The notes beneath the pieces were generated by a model. It was given only the letters and a program-made list of their open reading frames with translations. It did not search any database and was not told the DNA's origin. The translations under genes were made by a program, and so were the position numbers. Below, piece by piece: positions 36,893 to 47,960 of a stretch of 64,000 nucleotides of DNA (the stretch's first letter is position 1; the number at the start of each line of letters is the position of its first letter). The stretch is taken from NCBI GenBank assembly GCA_024516035.1, contig CM044959.1, positions 24,066,933 to 24,130,932 of the forward strand, in the 5' to 3' direction. This DNA is from Bactericera cockerelli (lineage: Eukaryota; Arthropoda; Insecta; Hemiptera; Triozidae).

Positions 36893-37967
36893 ATATGATA
36901 TTGCACCACTTAGACAGTTGTTGTATAGGGTTAAAAGAAAATTACCGTTAAAATGGTTTATCCTGATTGATGATATTGATAGATTTACAATAACAGATAT
37001 TGATCCGTCATGTAGGTACAATAATATTCATCTTCATTGAAAATAGACGAAAGTTCTGATGTTGAACTGCGCATGTTCTATAAAATAATGTAGTTCATCA
37101 GGATTATCATCATAGGGGAAGTTATAGTGAACGATAGTAGCCAGATCATGATTTTGCACTCTCTATTGTCAATATAATATGGTAATCAATAGTGATATTC
37201 AGTACTCTCTTTGCAGTATCATCTTGAGAGTCGCAGCTCCTCCACTGCCGAGCAGAATACAAATGAGTGGTACATTACCTCCTTCCACCACAGTCTCCTC
37301 TTTTCTTATTTCCTTTCTTCACCACAAGGAAATTCCTTTAGTCATGTGATCTATTCTTCGGCTTATCTTGTGGCGAGTGAGTAGCATCCGCTCAAGGATG
37401 TCTGAGATATGGCGATAGCAGGTTATGGAATATTGAAAACGCTTTTTCCTGTATGAAGAGATGATGCAGACCTATACCTGTCTCTATAAATAAATCTTTA
37501 TAGGCATTTCAAAAGGCATATGCCTCCATGGAATGCAAATAAAGTTACTCCTAGAAGGAGATACATATACATTGTGTAAAGAACCCATGTCTACCTTAGC
37601 GAGCTATGAACCATTAGAAACTAGTCTAATGGTTCATAGAAACCTCTACCGCAAATCCGCACAGAGTCACTTACACTTGCAGCTTTCACGAGTCTCCACT
37701 ACGCCTTGGATACCTGAAGAGTAGAATCAGCGCCAACTTCACAAGCCTCTCATCTTGTTACTTTTCCGAATAAAAGTACCTGCTCAATGATGTGTGGTAT
37801 TATGAAGGTTAAAAAAAATGGTATTTCATAGTGGAAATTTGATAGGGATGTATTCAGCCCTTTTCATGCAACAAATGTAGATTCATACGATGCCTTATAC
37901 ATTCGATTGATTTTGAATGGGACATTTTGTGACAAAGGAACTATTCTTATCTAATCTACGTGTTGCA

Positions 37968-38270
37968 ATGAGGAACGCTTCCTTACCAATAGTATATCTC
38001 ATATTTACACTTTTGACATGTTCAATTGATTCGCACATTTCGCGTGATGGTGATTTCGAAGAACTTCCTATTTTGAAGAAAATTTCAAAATACTGGAATA
38101 CCAGATTCAGCATGGCAAAACAATGTGATTTAATAGGTCACATATGTAGGTACTTAAGATATTCGATTGAAGTATTTCAGTATTCTGGCACCAAATGCAC
38201 AACTCTGTATGAAACCTGTAGTATTACGAAAATGCAAGGTATGAATATTCAAAAGTTTGTAGAATTTTAA
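37968..38270 (+). CDS. Candidate small secreted protein with a four-cysteine pattern
   Basis: I do not recognise this protein. The frame from the ATG at 37968 gives 100 residues. It opens with a signal-peptide-like stretch (MRNASLPIVYLIFTLLTCSI), followed by an acidic-basic segment (RDGDFEELPILKKISKYW). The mature part has cysteines at 53, 60, 77 and 84, a symmetric C-X6-C-X16-C-X6-C arrangement that would suit two disulfides. An in-frame ATG 51 bp upstream (37917) would put a non-signal extension in front, so 37968 is the better start. Codon use and amino-acid composition look more protein-like than other chance frames in this AT-rich DNA. It would lie within a Ddr intron on the opposite strand. 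No poly(A) signal, TATA or splice signals are obvious, so it may be chance, a pseudogene or one exon of a longer gene. Confidence 0.3.
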   Translation: MRNASLPIVYLIFTLLTCSIDSHISRDGDFEELPILKKISKYWNTRFSMAKQCDLIGHICRYLRYSIEVFQYSGTKCTTLYETCSITKMQGMNIQKFVEF

Positions 38271-39129
38271 GGAAATTAATTTTATGAAGTAAAAAATAGT
38301 GATTTTCATTTTATAATCCAATTTTGACACCGAAAACCCAATTTTCTAATAACTCTCATGATGGAAACTGGGAAAAGCACAGACCCTAACTTTTGACTTT
38401 GCCCTAAAAAAAAAACAATCACTCCCCCTATAAAGGAACCAATTTTTGAACCACCCTCGTGACCCAAACTTTTGGCTTTGCCCAAAAAACATTAACTTCC
38501 CCATAGTATCTATGGAGCTAAAAAAATGTAACCCTCTATAAAAGAAAAAACCAAAATCTATGCCAGGTCTAACAAAATTCGATCCCGTCCTATTCAGAAC
38601 CATATGAAAGTACGAAGAATGCTTCAAAAGCTATAAAAAGCTTTTATAGCGTCATAAAACTTGAAGTTGTGTATAGGTGGCGAGATGATGAGTATTGATC
38701 CAGTCCGTGTGATGGAGAGGAAAAGCCATTTCAAAGTTTTGAGAGTTCAAAAGGTATCATGAGTGGAAGCTGTTGCCTTTTCAACTAGATGAAATTCTGT
38801 ATTCATACATCCTACAGGGGTCACTTTGGAAGAATACTATGAAAAAAAAGCCGCCATGAGTCGATATGGTACACATTTTATATGTTTCATTCGAGCATAA
38901 GACCTGAAAATCAATATTACTGTATTTCATCTGGAAACAAAAAATTTCAAGTCTGAATAATTATCAAGGACCTTGACCAAAAAGCTAAATTTCTTTGTGA
39001 AACAACTGAAGACATATTTTTTACTTTTTTTTAACCTGAAGGATAAAGAAAGTATTGTCTTCGGTCCGTTATTTTCTTCACAATTATACCTACCTAAATA
39101 TCTGCCTTGCCTTTATCCCATACTAGCTT

Positions 39130-39300
39130 ATGTTGCTTTTGGGGTCGGCATTGTTCAATCTCATGGTTGAGGTTGGTAGGGGGAGGACGTTTTTCTAACA
39201 GCTGGATGCCCTTCCTAACGCCAACTTTTCTATTTGGTTTTAACGTCCTGATAGGACGGGGATGTTACCCTCCATTCGCCGAAAGATCTCTTTGAGGCTA
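39130..39300 (+). repeat. Dispersed repeat with the GCTGGATGCCCTTCC motif
   Basis: GGGGTCGGCATTG, then GGACGTTTTTCTAACAGCTG and GGATGCCCTTCCTAACGCC. This motif is common in animal dispersed repeats; only one copy is seen here. Confidence 0.35.
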
Positions 39301-39855
39301 CTTAGTACTTAATTATACCATGTGGGAAAATGGCAAAAAATGTTTTTTTCTTCTATTATTGAAAATACTTATGTACCTACGTTACTATGCTTTTTTCGAC
39401 TTCAATATCTTTATAGCAGTACTTTGTACAAATTCTGGTTACACTTTTCAACGGAGCTCTAAAAAAAATCATTAAGTTTTCGCACTCCAATAGTTGACGT
39501 TGTATTTATAACAATAAAGCATATTACATATAAAGTTTGTTTCGTGTTACGCCCGCTGGCGAGTGCTACTTGACGAGCGCTCGCCTGCCCGGGGAGCTTG
39601 ATACAACTTGATCTAGTAAAATGCGGGAAATTCGCCAGCGTAAGTAAAGGAACCTGTCTGTAAATGCAGGCAACATGGAAGCTTATTACTACAGCCTAAT
39701 TCCGGTAACTTTATTTGTTCTTTCCATGCAAGAAGTTTCATCTGAAATGTCATGTTTAAAAATTAAGGCCACTGAACTTAAATAAAACACAACTTTCTCT
39801 ATAATGCAATTTAAAGTGCACTTGTTAACAAAGTTTTAGTACGTACCTTTAGAAA

Positions 39856-39920
39856 CATATCCAAAGGTATGGAAATACAGTAATTACATATCCAAAGGTA
39901 TGGAAATACAGTAATTACAT
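39856..39920. repeat. 31-bp tandem repeat, two copies
   Basis: CATATCCAAAGGTATGGAAA with ACAGTAATTA is repeated perfectly. Confidence 0.97.
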
Positions 39921-40121
39921 AAGAATTGATTGTTTGTAAGTGTAATTGTGTGCTACGTAATTATTAACTTGTTTTACAATTATGTGTATTTATGTAAGCC
40001 TCCATGAAATTTATGCAATTTATGTAAGTACATGTGTTATGCATAATTTTATTAGCACCAAATTATGAATCTAGTTGTTTACATAGGTAATGTTAAAGCA
40101 TCAAATTTTACAAAATCTTAC

Positions 40122-40350
40122 CTTGCTACCATTCTCATTGTAAAGGATCCATCGGTTCAAGCTATCCCGCCAATATTCCACCAGAAATCCTTCAGCATAC
40201 TCCTGACCTTGACCATTGCCGAAACGACCTTGAGTTTCAGTCAGCGTTATTAGATGATTCCGCATCAAGTTGATCTCCAAGTATTCACGCACTTCACTGC
40301 TGATCTGAGCTTTGGGACACCAAGCCCCGCCATTTTTTTCGTTTCTTATT
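40122..40350 (-). CDS. Ddr: Ddr exon: first recognisable part of the discoidin domain
   Basis: This 229-bp exon opens after the acceptor TCTGTTTCAG and ends at the donor AAG|GTAAGA. Its 76 codons contain GGAWCPKAQI, REYLEINL, TLTETQGRFGNGQGQEYAE and WILYNENGSK. These are the hallmark blocks of the DDR discoidin (F5/8 type C) domain: the GAWCP block, a strand ending in a leucine-rich turn, the TQGR-G-G-EF/YA loop that borders the collagen-binding face, and the tryptophan-containing strand. The preceding 30 or so residues of the domain must lie in an upstream exon that I could not find between 40351 and 64000. The reading frame crosses cleanly into the exon at 28506-28653. The identification rests on motif recognition, not on an alignment. 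Confidence 0.9.
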
Positions 40351-40833
40351 CTGAAACAGATTAAGAGTTCGAGTTGTTTTCTGAGGAAGTTCTACAGAAT
40401 TGAAAGATTCCAGCAAAATATTCGTTTCAAGTGTACAATAAAATTTCTTAAAAAATGAGCAATTTTAGGAAGTTAGTACATTCTACAACTGATACTTGAC
40501 TACGTGAGTGGAGCAGCATGACGATTCTAAGATCCAAACACTATAATAAAGAGGAACTTTTACTTACTATACTTAACAGTTAACATTTTTTAAAGGTCCG
40601 TGAAGAAGCACAACGCCAAGGTAAATAAAAATGGCACACAATCTTTTTATGTACTTAACATAGTGCAAAGGCTAGCTATTATTGATTTTATGTAAATCAT
40701 GAAAGTGCTCCTGCAATGAATAATGTGTTTTAGGAAAATTGTAAAGAAGCATGCGCGGATATAGGGGGGGGCACGGGGGGCACGTGCCCCCCAGATTTTT
40801 TCGGTAAGCAGTGTTTCTCAAATTTCATTATAC

Positions 40834-41480
40834 CTAATCCCGTAAAAAAAAAGATCTCAATGAGTTAGTATGGCACGGGCCTCAAAATAATTCCCAATTC
40901 TATGACTAATCCCGTAAAAAAAAAATATCTCAATGATTTAGGGGGGCACGGGCCCCAAAATAATTCCCAATGCTAAAACTAATCCCGTAAAAAAAGATCT
41001 CAATAAGTTAGGGGTGCACGGGCCCCAAAATAATTCCCAATTCTAAGACGGATCCTGTAAAAAAAAAATCTCAATAAGTTAGGGGGGGGGCACGGGACCA
41101 AAATAATTCCCAATTCTAAGACTAATCCCGTAAAAAAAAGATCTCAATGAGTTAGGGGTGCACGGGCCCCAAAATAATTCCCAATTCTAAGACTAATCCC
41201 GTAAAAAAAATATCTCAATGATTTAGGGGGGCACAGGCCCCAAAATAATTCCCAATTCTAAGACTAATTCCGTAAAAAAAAGATCTCAATAAGTTAGGGG
41301 GGCACGGGCCCCAAAATAATTCCCAATTCTAAGACTAATCCTGTAAAAAAAAATCTCAATAAGTTAGGGGGGGCACGGGACCCAAATAATTCCCAATTCT
41401 AAGACTAATCCCGTAAAAAAAAGATCTCAATGAGTTAGGGGTGCACGGGACACAAAATAATTCACAATTCTAAGACCAAT
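40834..41480. repeat. 71-bp satellite inside a hAT element, about nine units
   Basis: Units start at about 40834, 40906, 40979, 41050, 41123, 41195, 41268, 41336 and 41406. Core blocks are CTAATCCCGTAAAAAAA, ATCTCAATGAGTTAGG, GGGGCACGGGCCCC and AAAATAATTCCCAATTCTAA. Length differences come from the A-run and G-run. Confidence 0.95.
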
Positions 41481-41554
41481 AAGAAATAACTAAATAATAA
41501 AGTTGTCAAATCCACACAGATTGTCCGAGAAACCTGAAATTTCACCTTTAGGTC

Positions 41555-42024
41555 CATTTGGATCAGGGAATATATCTCTAGGGTTCAGCTACACGGGGTA
41601 AGGACAAAAAATGGATGGGTGACACAAAAAAATCACATTTTTCGACCGAAATGACATTTTTTGTTCAAAAAATTGTCATGACGGCGCCACGGCGGCGGCG
41701 TATCACCTCAAAAAGAGAAAGTTTTAAAGCAAGGGTTCAAGTTTTCATTTGAGATATCAATCACGAAATTCGGATGAGCCGTTCTTGAGCTACGTTGAGT
41801 AAGGACATAAAATGGATGGGTAAACAAAAAGTATTTACGTTTTTTGACCTGAATGACATTTTTTTCTCGAAATATGTCGCGACGACCTATTAACTCAGAG
41901 CGAGAAAGTTTTTGCAAGGGTTGTAGTCTTCATTTACATATTGATCGCGAAATTCTGATGAGCCATTCTTGAACTCCAGTAAGTACATACAAGAAATGGA
42001 TGGGTGACACGAAAAAAATTGACA

Positions 42025-42026
<2 letters not shown>
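41555..42026. repeat. Diverged repeat of about 190-200 bp, two to three units
   Basis: Landmarks recur three times: AAAATGGATGGGTGACAC (about 41610), AAAATGGATGGGTAAAC (about 41810) and GAAATGGATGGGTGACAC (about 41993), with GAAATGACATTTTT and AAATTCGGATGAGCCGTTCT in between. Confidence 0.7.
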
Positions 42027-42109
<83 letters not shown>

Positions 42110-42113
42110 ACGC

Positions 42114-42146
<33 letters not shown>
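42027..42146. repeat. Long (TG)n microsatellite
   Basis: About 120 bp of TG dinucleotides broken once by CGTACGCGCG near 42107. It grows directly from the third repeat unit of the host element. Confidence 0.98.
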
Positions 42147-42147
<1 letters not shown>

Positions 42148-42462
42148 TAGGCTTGCTAAGCGGCGGGTGCAACCCGCTAGTTAGCTATATTGTGCGATTG
42201 TGCCCCCCCAGTACAAGAGGGCTATATCCGCGCATGTAAAGAAGTCATTAATAATCGCCGAGTTTTCACAAGCACTATCCTGAAACGCGTGCCATATGAG
42301 AACCTGTACATAATTTATTAGCTCTCAAGTTAATAAATCTCTAATCGCGCTTTTAAAACTATAAGATTATGTAACTTTAGTGATGAATTTTGGGTTACTT
42401 TGAAATAACAAACTAACAGAAAGGACAAAATAGATTGGTACTCCTACTGAATAAATGGTACT

Positions 42463-42525
42463 CCTGAAATAATTCATTTTCATTATTAATTATTATACTG
42501 AATAATGAAAATGAATTATTTCAGG
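42463..42525. repeat. Perfect 25-bp inverted repeat (hairpin)
   Basis: Arms 42463-42487 and 42501-42525 (opening CCTGAAATAATTCATTTTC) are exact reverse complements around a 13-base loop. Too short for a known MITE; could fold as a pre-miRNA-sized hairpin or be a foldback remnant. Confidence 0.8.
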
Positions 42526-42943
42526 AACATTTTAAGTACATATTATTGTACCTATATTGTACCTACAACTTTCATATCCATACCAAGAAAATGGAAAATT
42601 TGATTAAATGAGAAAGGATAAAACAAATAGATAAAAAGTTAAGAGGAAAGAGCTAAAGGATTTGAGATAGGTGTCTATTCCAGTGTTATGGAAGCAGAAG
42701 GAAAGGTTGGACGAGTTTGTAGAGAGCTGAAGGAAGTCATTTCTCATGTGGTGCTTCCTTTTATAAATGGAAATTTCAAAATCAATCTGGTAAGGCAAAA
42801 GGTTTATAGCTTTGCAAAGTCTACAGTGACTTTATGTATGCTTGTGATACAAGTTTTTATAAGAAGGCGATGATACCAGATATTCTTTGGGTAGTTTGAG
42901 AAAATAGAGGACAAACAAGAAATTAAAATATTCTAAATTTCCG

Positions 42944-42949
42944 TTTATT
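42944..42949 (-). promoter_or_regulatory. Polyadenylation signal of the HMG-box gene
   Basis: AATAAA on the minus strand, 81 bp beyond the stop codon of the HMG-box gene, in a T/A-rich 3' region. Spacing and strand fit a short 3' UTR. No genomic poly(A) tract follows, so there is no sign of a recent retrocopy. Confidence 0.6.
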
Positions 42950-43029
42950 GTAATAAAATACAAACACATTCATTGGTAATTCAAAAAGTTACAATTCAGA
43001 CACTAGAATTTTGTGAATAAAGTTCTCTT

Positions 43030-43620
43030 TCAAGCATTTCTTCTTCTCTTCACAGGAGTCATTTTTTTTGCCGTGCTCCTTTTTCTTTTACGAACAGGAC
43101 TTTGGTCCCAACTAGTTATATCATTGGATGATTTGCTTTTTCTTACTTTTAATGTTTTTGATTTAGAAGGCCTTGATTTAGACTTGCGTTTGGATTTCTT
43201 GTCGCTCTCATGTGATGCTGCTCTGGACCTAGACCTTTTTTTCCCGGCAGCGGATCGTGACCTTTTCGTCTTGCTTCCTGCTTTCTTCACTGTCAATCTG
43301 GGACCTCCTCTCCTTTGCTTAGGAGCGTGTTCTGCCATTTCATAGTACGGTTTCTTGCTTGATTCGGACATACCGGACCATTTGCAGCCCGCGTACTTCG
43401 CAACAGATGTCACTGGTTGACCCTTGAACTTGTCATTCTTAATCAGCTCCAGGTAGAAATTCATGTAGGCGTTACGTGAGGTTTTTGCATGGCCGTGCTT
43501 GGCATGACTCTTCACACTGGACTCGGCCGTCTCCCATGTGCATGACGTTTCCGTCGTTCCTTTAGACTCCTCAGTACTCGACATCTTGCTGCTTACATCG
43601 TAAAAGTCACAGGAATCCAT
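43030..43620 (-). CDS. HMG-box sperm nuclear basic (protamine-like) protein
   Basis: This intronless frame of 196 residues starts at the ATG at 43618-43620; the open frame upstream of it has only a GTG. Residues 1-46 are Ser/Thr/Glu-rich. Residues about 47-100 form an HMG-box-like block (SRNAYMNFYLELIKNDKFKG, then YAGCKWSGMSESSKKPYYEM). Residues 101-196 are a Lys/Arg/Ser tail with many KSK, RSRS and KRKR runs. This layout matches the MST-HMG-box proteins of insects, which replace histones in the condensing spermatid nucleus. The box retains the N-terminal aromatic residues, the helix-2 tryptophan and the K-K/PYY motif. A poly(A) signal lies 81 bp past the stop. It is on the same strand as Ddr, upstream of the known Ddr exons. 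A general HMG-box chromatin protein is the alternative; testis function is inferred. Confidence 0.8.
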   Translation of the reverse strand: MDSCDFYDVSSKMSSTEESKGTTETSCTWETAESSVKSHAKHGHAKTSRNAYMNFYLELIKNDKFKGQPVTSVAKYAGCKWSGMSESSKKPYYEMAEHAPKQRRGGPRLTVKKAGSKTKRSRSAAGKKRSRSRAASHESDKKSKRKSKSRPSKSKTLKVRKSKSSNDITSWDQSPVRKRKRSTAKKMTPVKRRRNA

Positions 43621-44100
43621 TTTAACTGGATTAAAGAATATTTTCTTCACAAGTTAAAATTCTAAAAGTAGATTCTAGAGACTCGAATTTATTTGAATGG
43701 GACCTACAATATAACACTAAGCTGCAGAAGGAGAATCCTCTCAATATCTTAGTGGCCATCACAAATTCAAGGCATATGCGTTTACACAGAGGGCGGTAAA
43801 GTACCGAGTACTTGTAGTTCAATGCAATTATAAGCAATGGTATTAACAGAGGGAGAGATACGAGGCAGGGAAAGAGAGAGAGAGATGATAATTTCCAAGG
43901 TAAAGGGATAATAAATGAGAGAGAAGTTGGAGAAAATCACAGATATAAACAGGCGTCTAACAGTGTTTTCTACCTTACCCGAGTGTTTGAAATAAATGAA
44001 ATTTTAATTGGGTGAAAAAAAAGAGAACCTGGATTGGGAAAAAGTAAATCAGCAGTCCCTAAATCTAGAGAATCCTGATGTGATATCCCAAAATTCTCTT

Positions 44101-44130
44101 GCCAGACTCCTGAAAGACCAGGAGTCTGGC
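44101..44130. repeat. 12-bp perfect hairpin
   Basis: GCCAGACTCCTG / CAGGAGTCTGGC with a six-base loop, just beyond the 3' side of the retrotransposon remnant at 44178-44770; possibly part of its 3' UTR. Confidence 0.5.
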
Positions 44131-44177
44131 TAGATAATTTTAAGCAGGAGTTGATGTTGTAGTGGTAGTAGTAGTGG

Positions 44178-44770
44178 CAGCAGAGTCAGAAGTTAACACC
44201 CTCCCTGGTAATCTCGAGTTCCAGGAAAAAACCAGTCTCAACTGGGTTGCTCCATAGGTTGATTGGTGTGATGTTGGTAGGACGTTTTTGGCAATTAAAC
44301 AAATGGTTGGTGTCATGTGGGATTCTGGAACACAGTGGACATTAGTCTTTGATGTCAGGATCTAATCTGAATAGGTATGAGTTAATGATTCTACTGTGTC
44401 CTGATATGAATTGAGCAAGTGTGGCCCTGGTCTCTCTCGGTTCTCAGAGGATGTTAGAGGTGGTTATGTATGAAGGACCGGACCCCATGAGGTTTTTATT
44501 TGGTCCTAATATTGTTGACTGTGATGATATGGATGGTTGTGAGACTATATTTGAGTTGTCTAAGATAGGTGTGTTGTGAATATTCAACTGGTATTGGTGT
44601 TCAGTATTGTGTAGACACCGAGATGGTGCTTCTTGCTGGACTAGATTGCTACATGGATGATCTGGTGTATGGCACATGATATTGGTCCAGTTGGTATTCG
44701 CGAGTTGGGGTGTCCAGACGGTAGCAGCGTAGTTAAGGATTCGGCCTTGAGATGGATTTGTATGAAATGA
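44178..44770 (-). pseudogene. Jockey-type non-LTR retrotransposon, C-terminal ORF2 remnant
   Basis: Minus-strand frame reading ILNYAATVWTPQLANTNW, then ETRATLAQFISGHSRIINSY, then CPLCSRIPHDTNHLFNC, ending PINLWSNPVETGFFLEL. This is the region behind the reverse transcriptase of jockey-like elements: the NYAA-VW-P block, the RTTLAQ-SG helix and the C-X2-C-X8-H-X3-C zinc knuckle with the LW-P-E-A-FL tail. In-frame stops at 44444-44446 and 44342-44344 and loss of the endonuclease and RT core show it is dead. It follows the HMG-box gene upstream by about 550 bp. Confidence 0.85.
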
Positions 44771-47700
44771 CCATTGTTTCTTTGTTCTTACCCAGCTTGT
44801 CCCCGCAAGAGTTATAAGCAGTAGAATAATAGTAAAGAGACCATGACTAAGAATAGATGAGTCAGTGTCAAACTAGTCAGTGAATTAGCATCTCCCTTTT
44901 CTTTGTTCTCTATTCCAATTTAATCTGTAATAACTGGTGAAGTTTACCATATGCACAGGCACCTGTCAAACTGTCGAAAATTCCCTTCGCCTTCCTAATC
45001 ATAGCTCTCCCTTTTCCCTGTTAAGCTAAAGTTGATAGTATGTGACCTGACGGTATCTACAAAATCTATAATTATACCGAGTTCATAATAATTATTATCA
45101 GGCTTTGTGCTGATGCACTTGGAACTTTCTTTACAGGGTGAAAGTTAAATCATGCTTTTAGATAATATAGAGCTTTATTTACCATGTTTATTTTCCGACG
45201 AACAAAATGAATCATACTGTCAGGCGGTCACAGGTCAGACACAAGTTCAGACCTGAGCGCTGCTTTAGAAAGCTTTCAGTGAGGCAGGGTGTTTCCCCTT
45301 TTCAAGTAAGATATGAAGTAGACACTAATTTCTATAATTAACAATGTAGGCTTTTAAAGCGAGACAAAATCCGGAAGAATTTAAAAGACATAAGGAAACC
45401 TGTAGTCACATTTAGAATGATCCCTGCAGTAAAAAAATAACTAGGGAGTGAGGAGAGTGAAAGAAAGAATGAAAAAGAGAGCTATGTTTTAGTGTCACTC
45501 AAAGTTGACGTCAATCAGAAGGCAATTACCCCAGCCCTATCAATTTACCACTCAGATAAAGAGGAGGAAAAATGCTGACACTTTGGTGTGAAGTTAATTC
45601 TCCTTCAATAATCCTGGTGGAATTACCGTGGAAAACGAGAGTTTTGTATTAACTCGATTTTGTATCATGTTACAGGCTGAGCAAAATGTTCAGAGATACC
45701 ATTTTATATGAACTTGAACAGTTTAAGGTTGATTTATCAAGCTAATCTGGATCATACTGTTTTAGGTTTGTGTAAAATATTAGTTTAAATTTGTATACAT
45801 ATATTCGACTACCATACATGGATTTACATAAGGGTGTAGCTCTGTTGTTACAGATCGTAACATCGGCAACCCACTCTGTCCTCTGCCAATATCATCCATG
45901 TTTTTCATCCACTTTCAACATTAAAATTTCTTCTCTAATAAGCATTATTTTTTATCTAAACAATTAAGATCTGAATATTATGATCAGCTCTATCTATGTA
46001 TCTATTTTTAGTTAAATTCTAATTCCTCTCTCAAGATTGATTTGGAGATATTAAGTACCTAAATCACATTGACGGACACCACGTTCAATGTCGCTTTCTA
46101 TTGGCTTTTTAAATATTGTGATACGTGTTGTGGTGTTTGTGTTGCTCTCTCTCTCTTATTTCAATCTGATGTAGGTAATTTATAAGTTAGATCTATTCTT
46201 TTTTTTTAATCAATGTATACATTGAATTTTATGCCAAATACTCAATTTTCTATTTTAAGACTGGATTCTGAGGTCATAAACAGATTAGCCATAAAAAGAA
46301 TTGGAAAAAAAAAAGAAAAAAAAAATGCCACGTGTTCAAAAGTTACGGACAAACTCAAAATAATGTTTCAAATTGTTTCACAAAAACGGAGAGAGCAAAA
46401 ACTCAATACTTTTGTTTTTTTATTTCAATAAAAATAATATGTTAAATCAAGTTCGAAGAAAATATTAATGAAAATGATGACAACTGGTAGAGGGCCGGAT
46501 AAAATAAAGAATGAAAAATATTTCTGAAAATCAAAATTATTTCTCATTGAATATTTCCGAAAATCTTCACGGAAAAAGTAAGAAAATTCAAAAGCAGTGG
46601 AGTGTGAAATGCTGACACGTTTAAGTCCCTAAACTTGAACTAAACAGAAAAAGCATACTAAGACTGGTTTTCATGTTCGCTTCCTACTCAGGGCAAATAT
46701 TTAAGTAATCTAAGACTGGTGGTCATGATTCAAGATGAATTTTTTTTGGAGAAAAGATGGAAAAAATTCATTGACAAGAATTCTTCTCTTGTGGACTGTA
46801 ATAAAACTCTCACAACCAGAAAAAAAAACACTTGAGAACGCGTTCTCGTGGCATGAAAATCCTTTACTCAGGTAGAAATTGTTTAAAATTAGGAAAATGA
46901 TAAAAAATTCTGATGTCATCAAGTCACTTGAGACCAAGAGGATAAAAACACAATGTTGCAAAATCTTATTCAAAAGATTTCCAAGTAAGATTTCGGGCGA
47001 GAAAAGATTACGTGCGGCAAAGGTGAGAAACATTAAAGAGGATAGTAAAAAATATAAGATTTTCAAACTGATAAAGGGGAAAAGAGAAGGTAAGAATAAG
47101 ACCGTAACGTAGGGATAAGAAAAGATTTTGAAGAAGAAGTACATCACGAAAAGAGGCAGGGAGGTAGAGTCAAATAAGTAGACCAAATTGTGTATAAATA
47201 AAATCATTTTTCTTTCTTTCTTCCTTTTTCAACGTTTAATTTGTCAAATGAAGAAAAAAAGTCATTGAAGATGTGAAAAGGGAACTTCTACAAAGCGCAA
47301 CGAAGGGAGAAACTGTTCAAATTTTGATTAAAATTTTTGCTGTGTATTCGCTGCAAGTAATGCTGGGCATCTCATTAGTATTCTGCTGTCGATAGCGAAA
47401 TCTTTTGATTCCACACCACCTTCACTCTATCCGGAGGTGGCAATCTATTTCTCATCAGTCATCACTTCTTACTCACTTACAGAACAGAACTCACTGAACA
47501 GTCTTATACGTCGCCAAATTACAGGTACCGAGCGGGAGTTATCTATGAAAATAAGAACAATGAAAGATTTGGTGTATAATGATGGATAAATGGAATTAAA
47601 AGTATTAATTAAATAATAGTAAATATTATGTATGAGGAAATTGAGGAATACATAAATACTAATAGTGGTATAAAAATTGGAAAATGTTCTATAAGAACAC

Positions 47701-47960
47701 GAGGCAATGACATTTAATATTTTCATATGTATTAATTAACTTACTATGTTTTATTAATTTACAATACTGTTTCAACGAGAATGGGATGAAATCCACAGTA
47801 AGAAAGTTCTTGACAACTTAAAGTTTGAGAATGATCAGGATAGAGCAATTTACTTGAGAATGTACTTTATGTTTTGTTGGTACACTCCTGGAAAACAATA
47901 CTTTCCGTATTTCCCTTTCTCTTCGCCTGGGAAGTCCAGTATGCATGCCTCACACTAACT
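44771..47960. other. No gene recognised
   Basis: AT-rich DNA. The 165-codon minus frame at 46710-47207 is Phe/Leu/Ile-rich, as A/T-rich DNA produces by chance. Confidence 0.6.

Larger units (their letters stand above)
14305..40350 (-). other. Ddr: Partial gene model: discoidin domain receptor (four exons, introns between)
   Basis: The exons, in transcript order, are 40122-40350, 28506-28653, 16436-16600 and 14305-14438. All junctions are GT-AG and the phases fit: the first enters with 1 base and leaves at phase 0, the second leaves 1 base that the third completes (codon CAA), and the third leaves 1 base that the fourth completes (codon GGC). Introns are about 11.5, 11.9 and 2.0 kb and are full of transposons. 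The spliced product follows the order known for DDR receptors: discoidin domain, then DS-like domain. The protein is expected to be a single-pass collagen-receptor tyrosine kinase. Kinase, transmembrane and signal-peptide exons are not visible here. The true gene must run beyond both listed ends. Confidence 0.88.
40750..42236. mobile_element. hAT element filled with satellite and TG repeats
   Basis: Ends CATGCGCGGATATAG and CTATATCCGCGCATG are a perfect 15-bp pair, both followed inward by G/C-rich GGGGGCAC-type sequence, with the 8-bp duplication TAAAGAAG (40742-40749 and 42237-42244). The GCGGATATAGGGGG start is typical of hAT ends. No transposase: the interior is a 71-bp satellite, a diverged repeat of about 190-200 bp and a TG tract. 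Confidence 0.9.

Noticed and set aside
43621..43650. Longer start for the HMG-box protein
   Set aside because: The extension would begin with GTG; the first ATG in frame is at 43618-43620.
46710..47207. 165-codon hydrophobic frame as a membrane protein
   Set aside because: Phe/Leu/Ile/Ser composition is what A/T-rich DNA gives by chance; no start context, domain or splice evidence.
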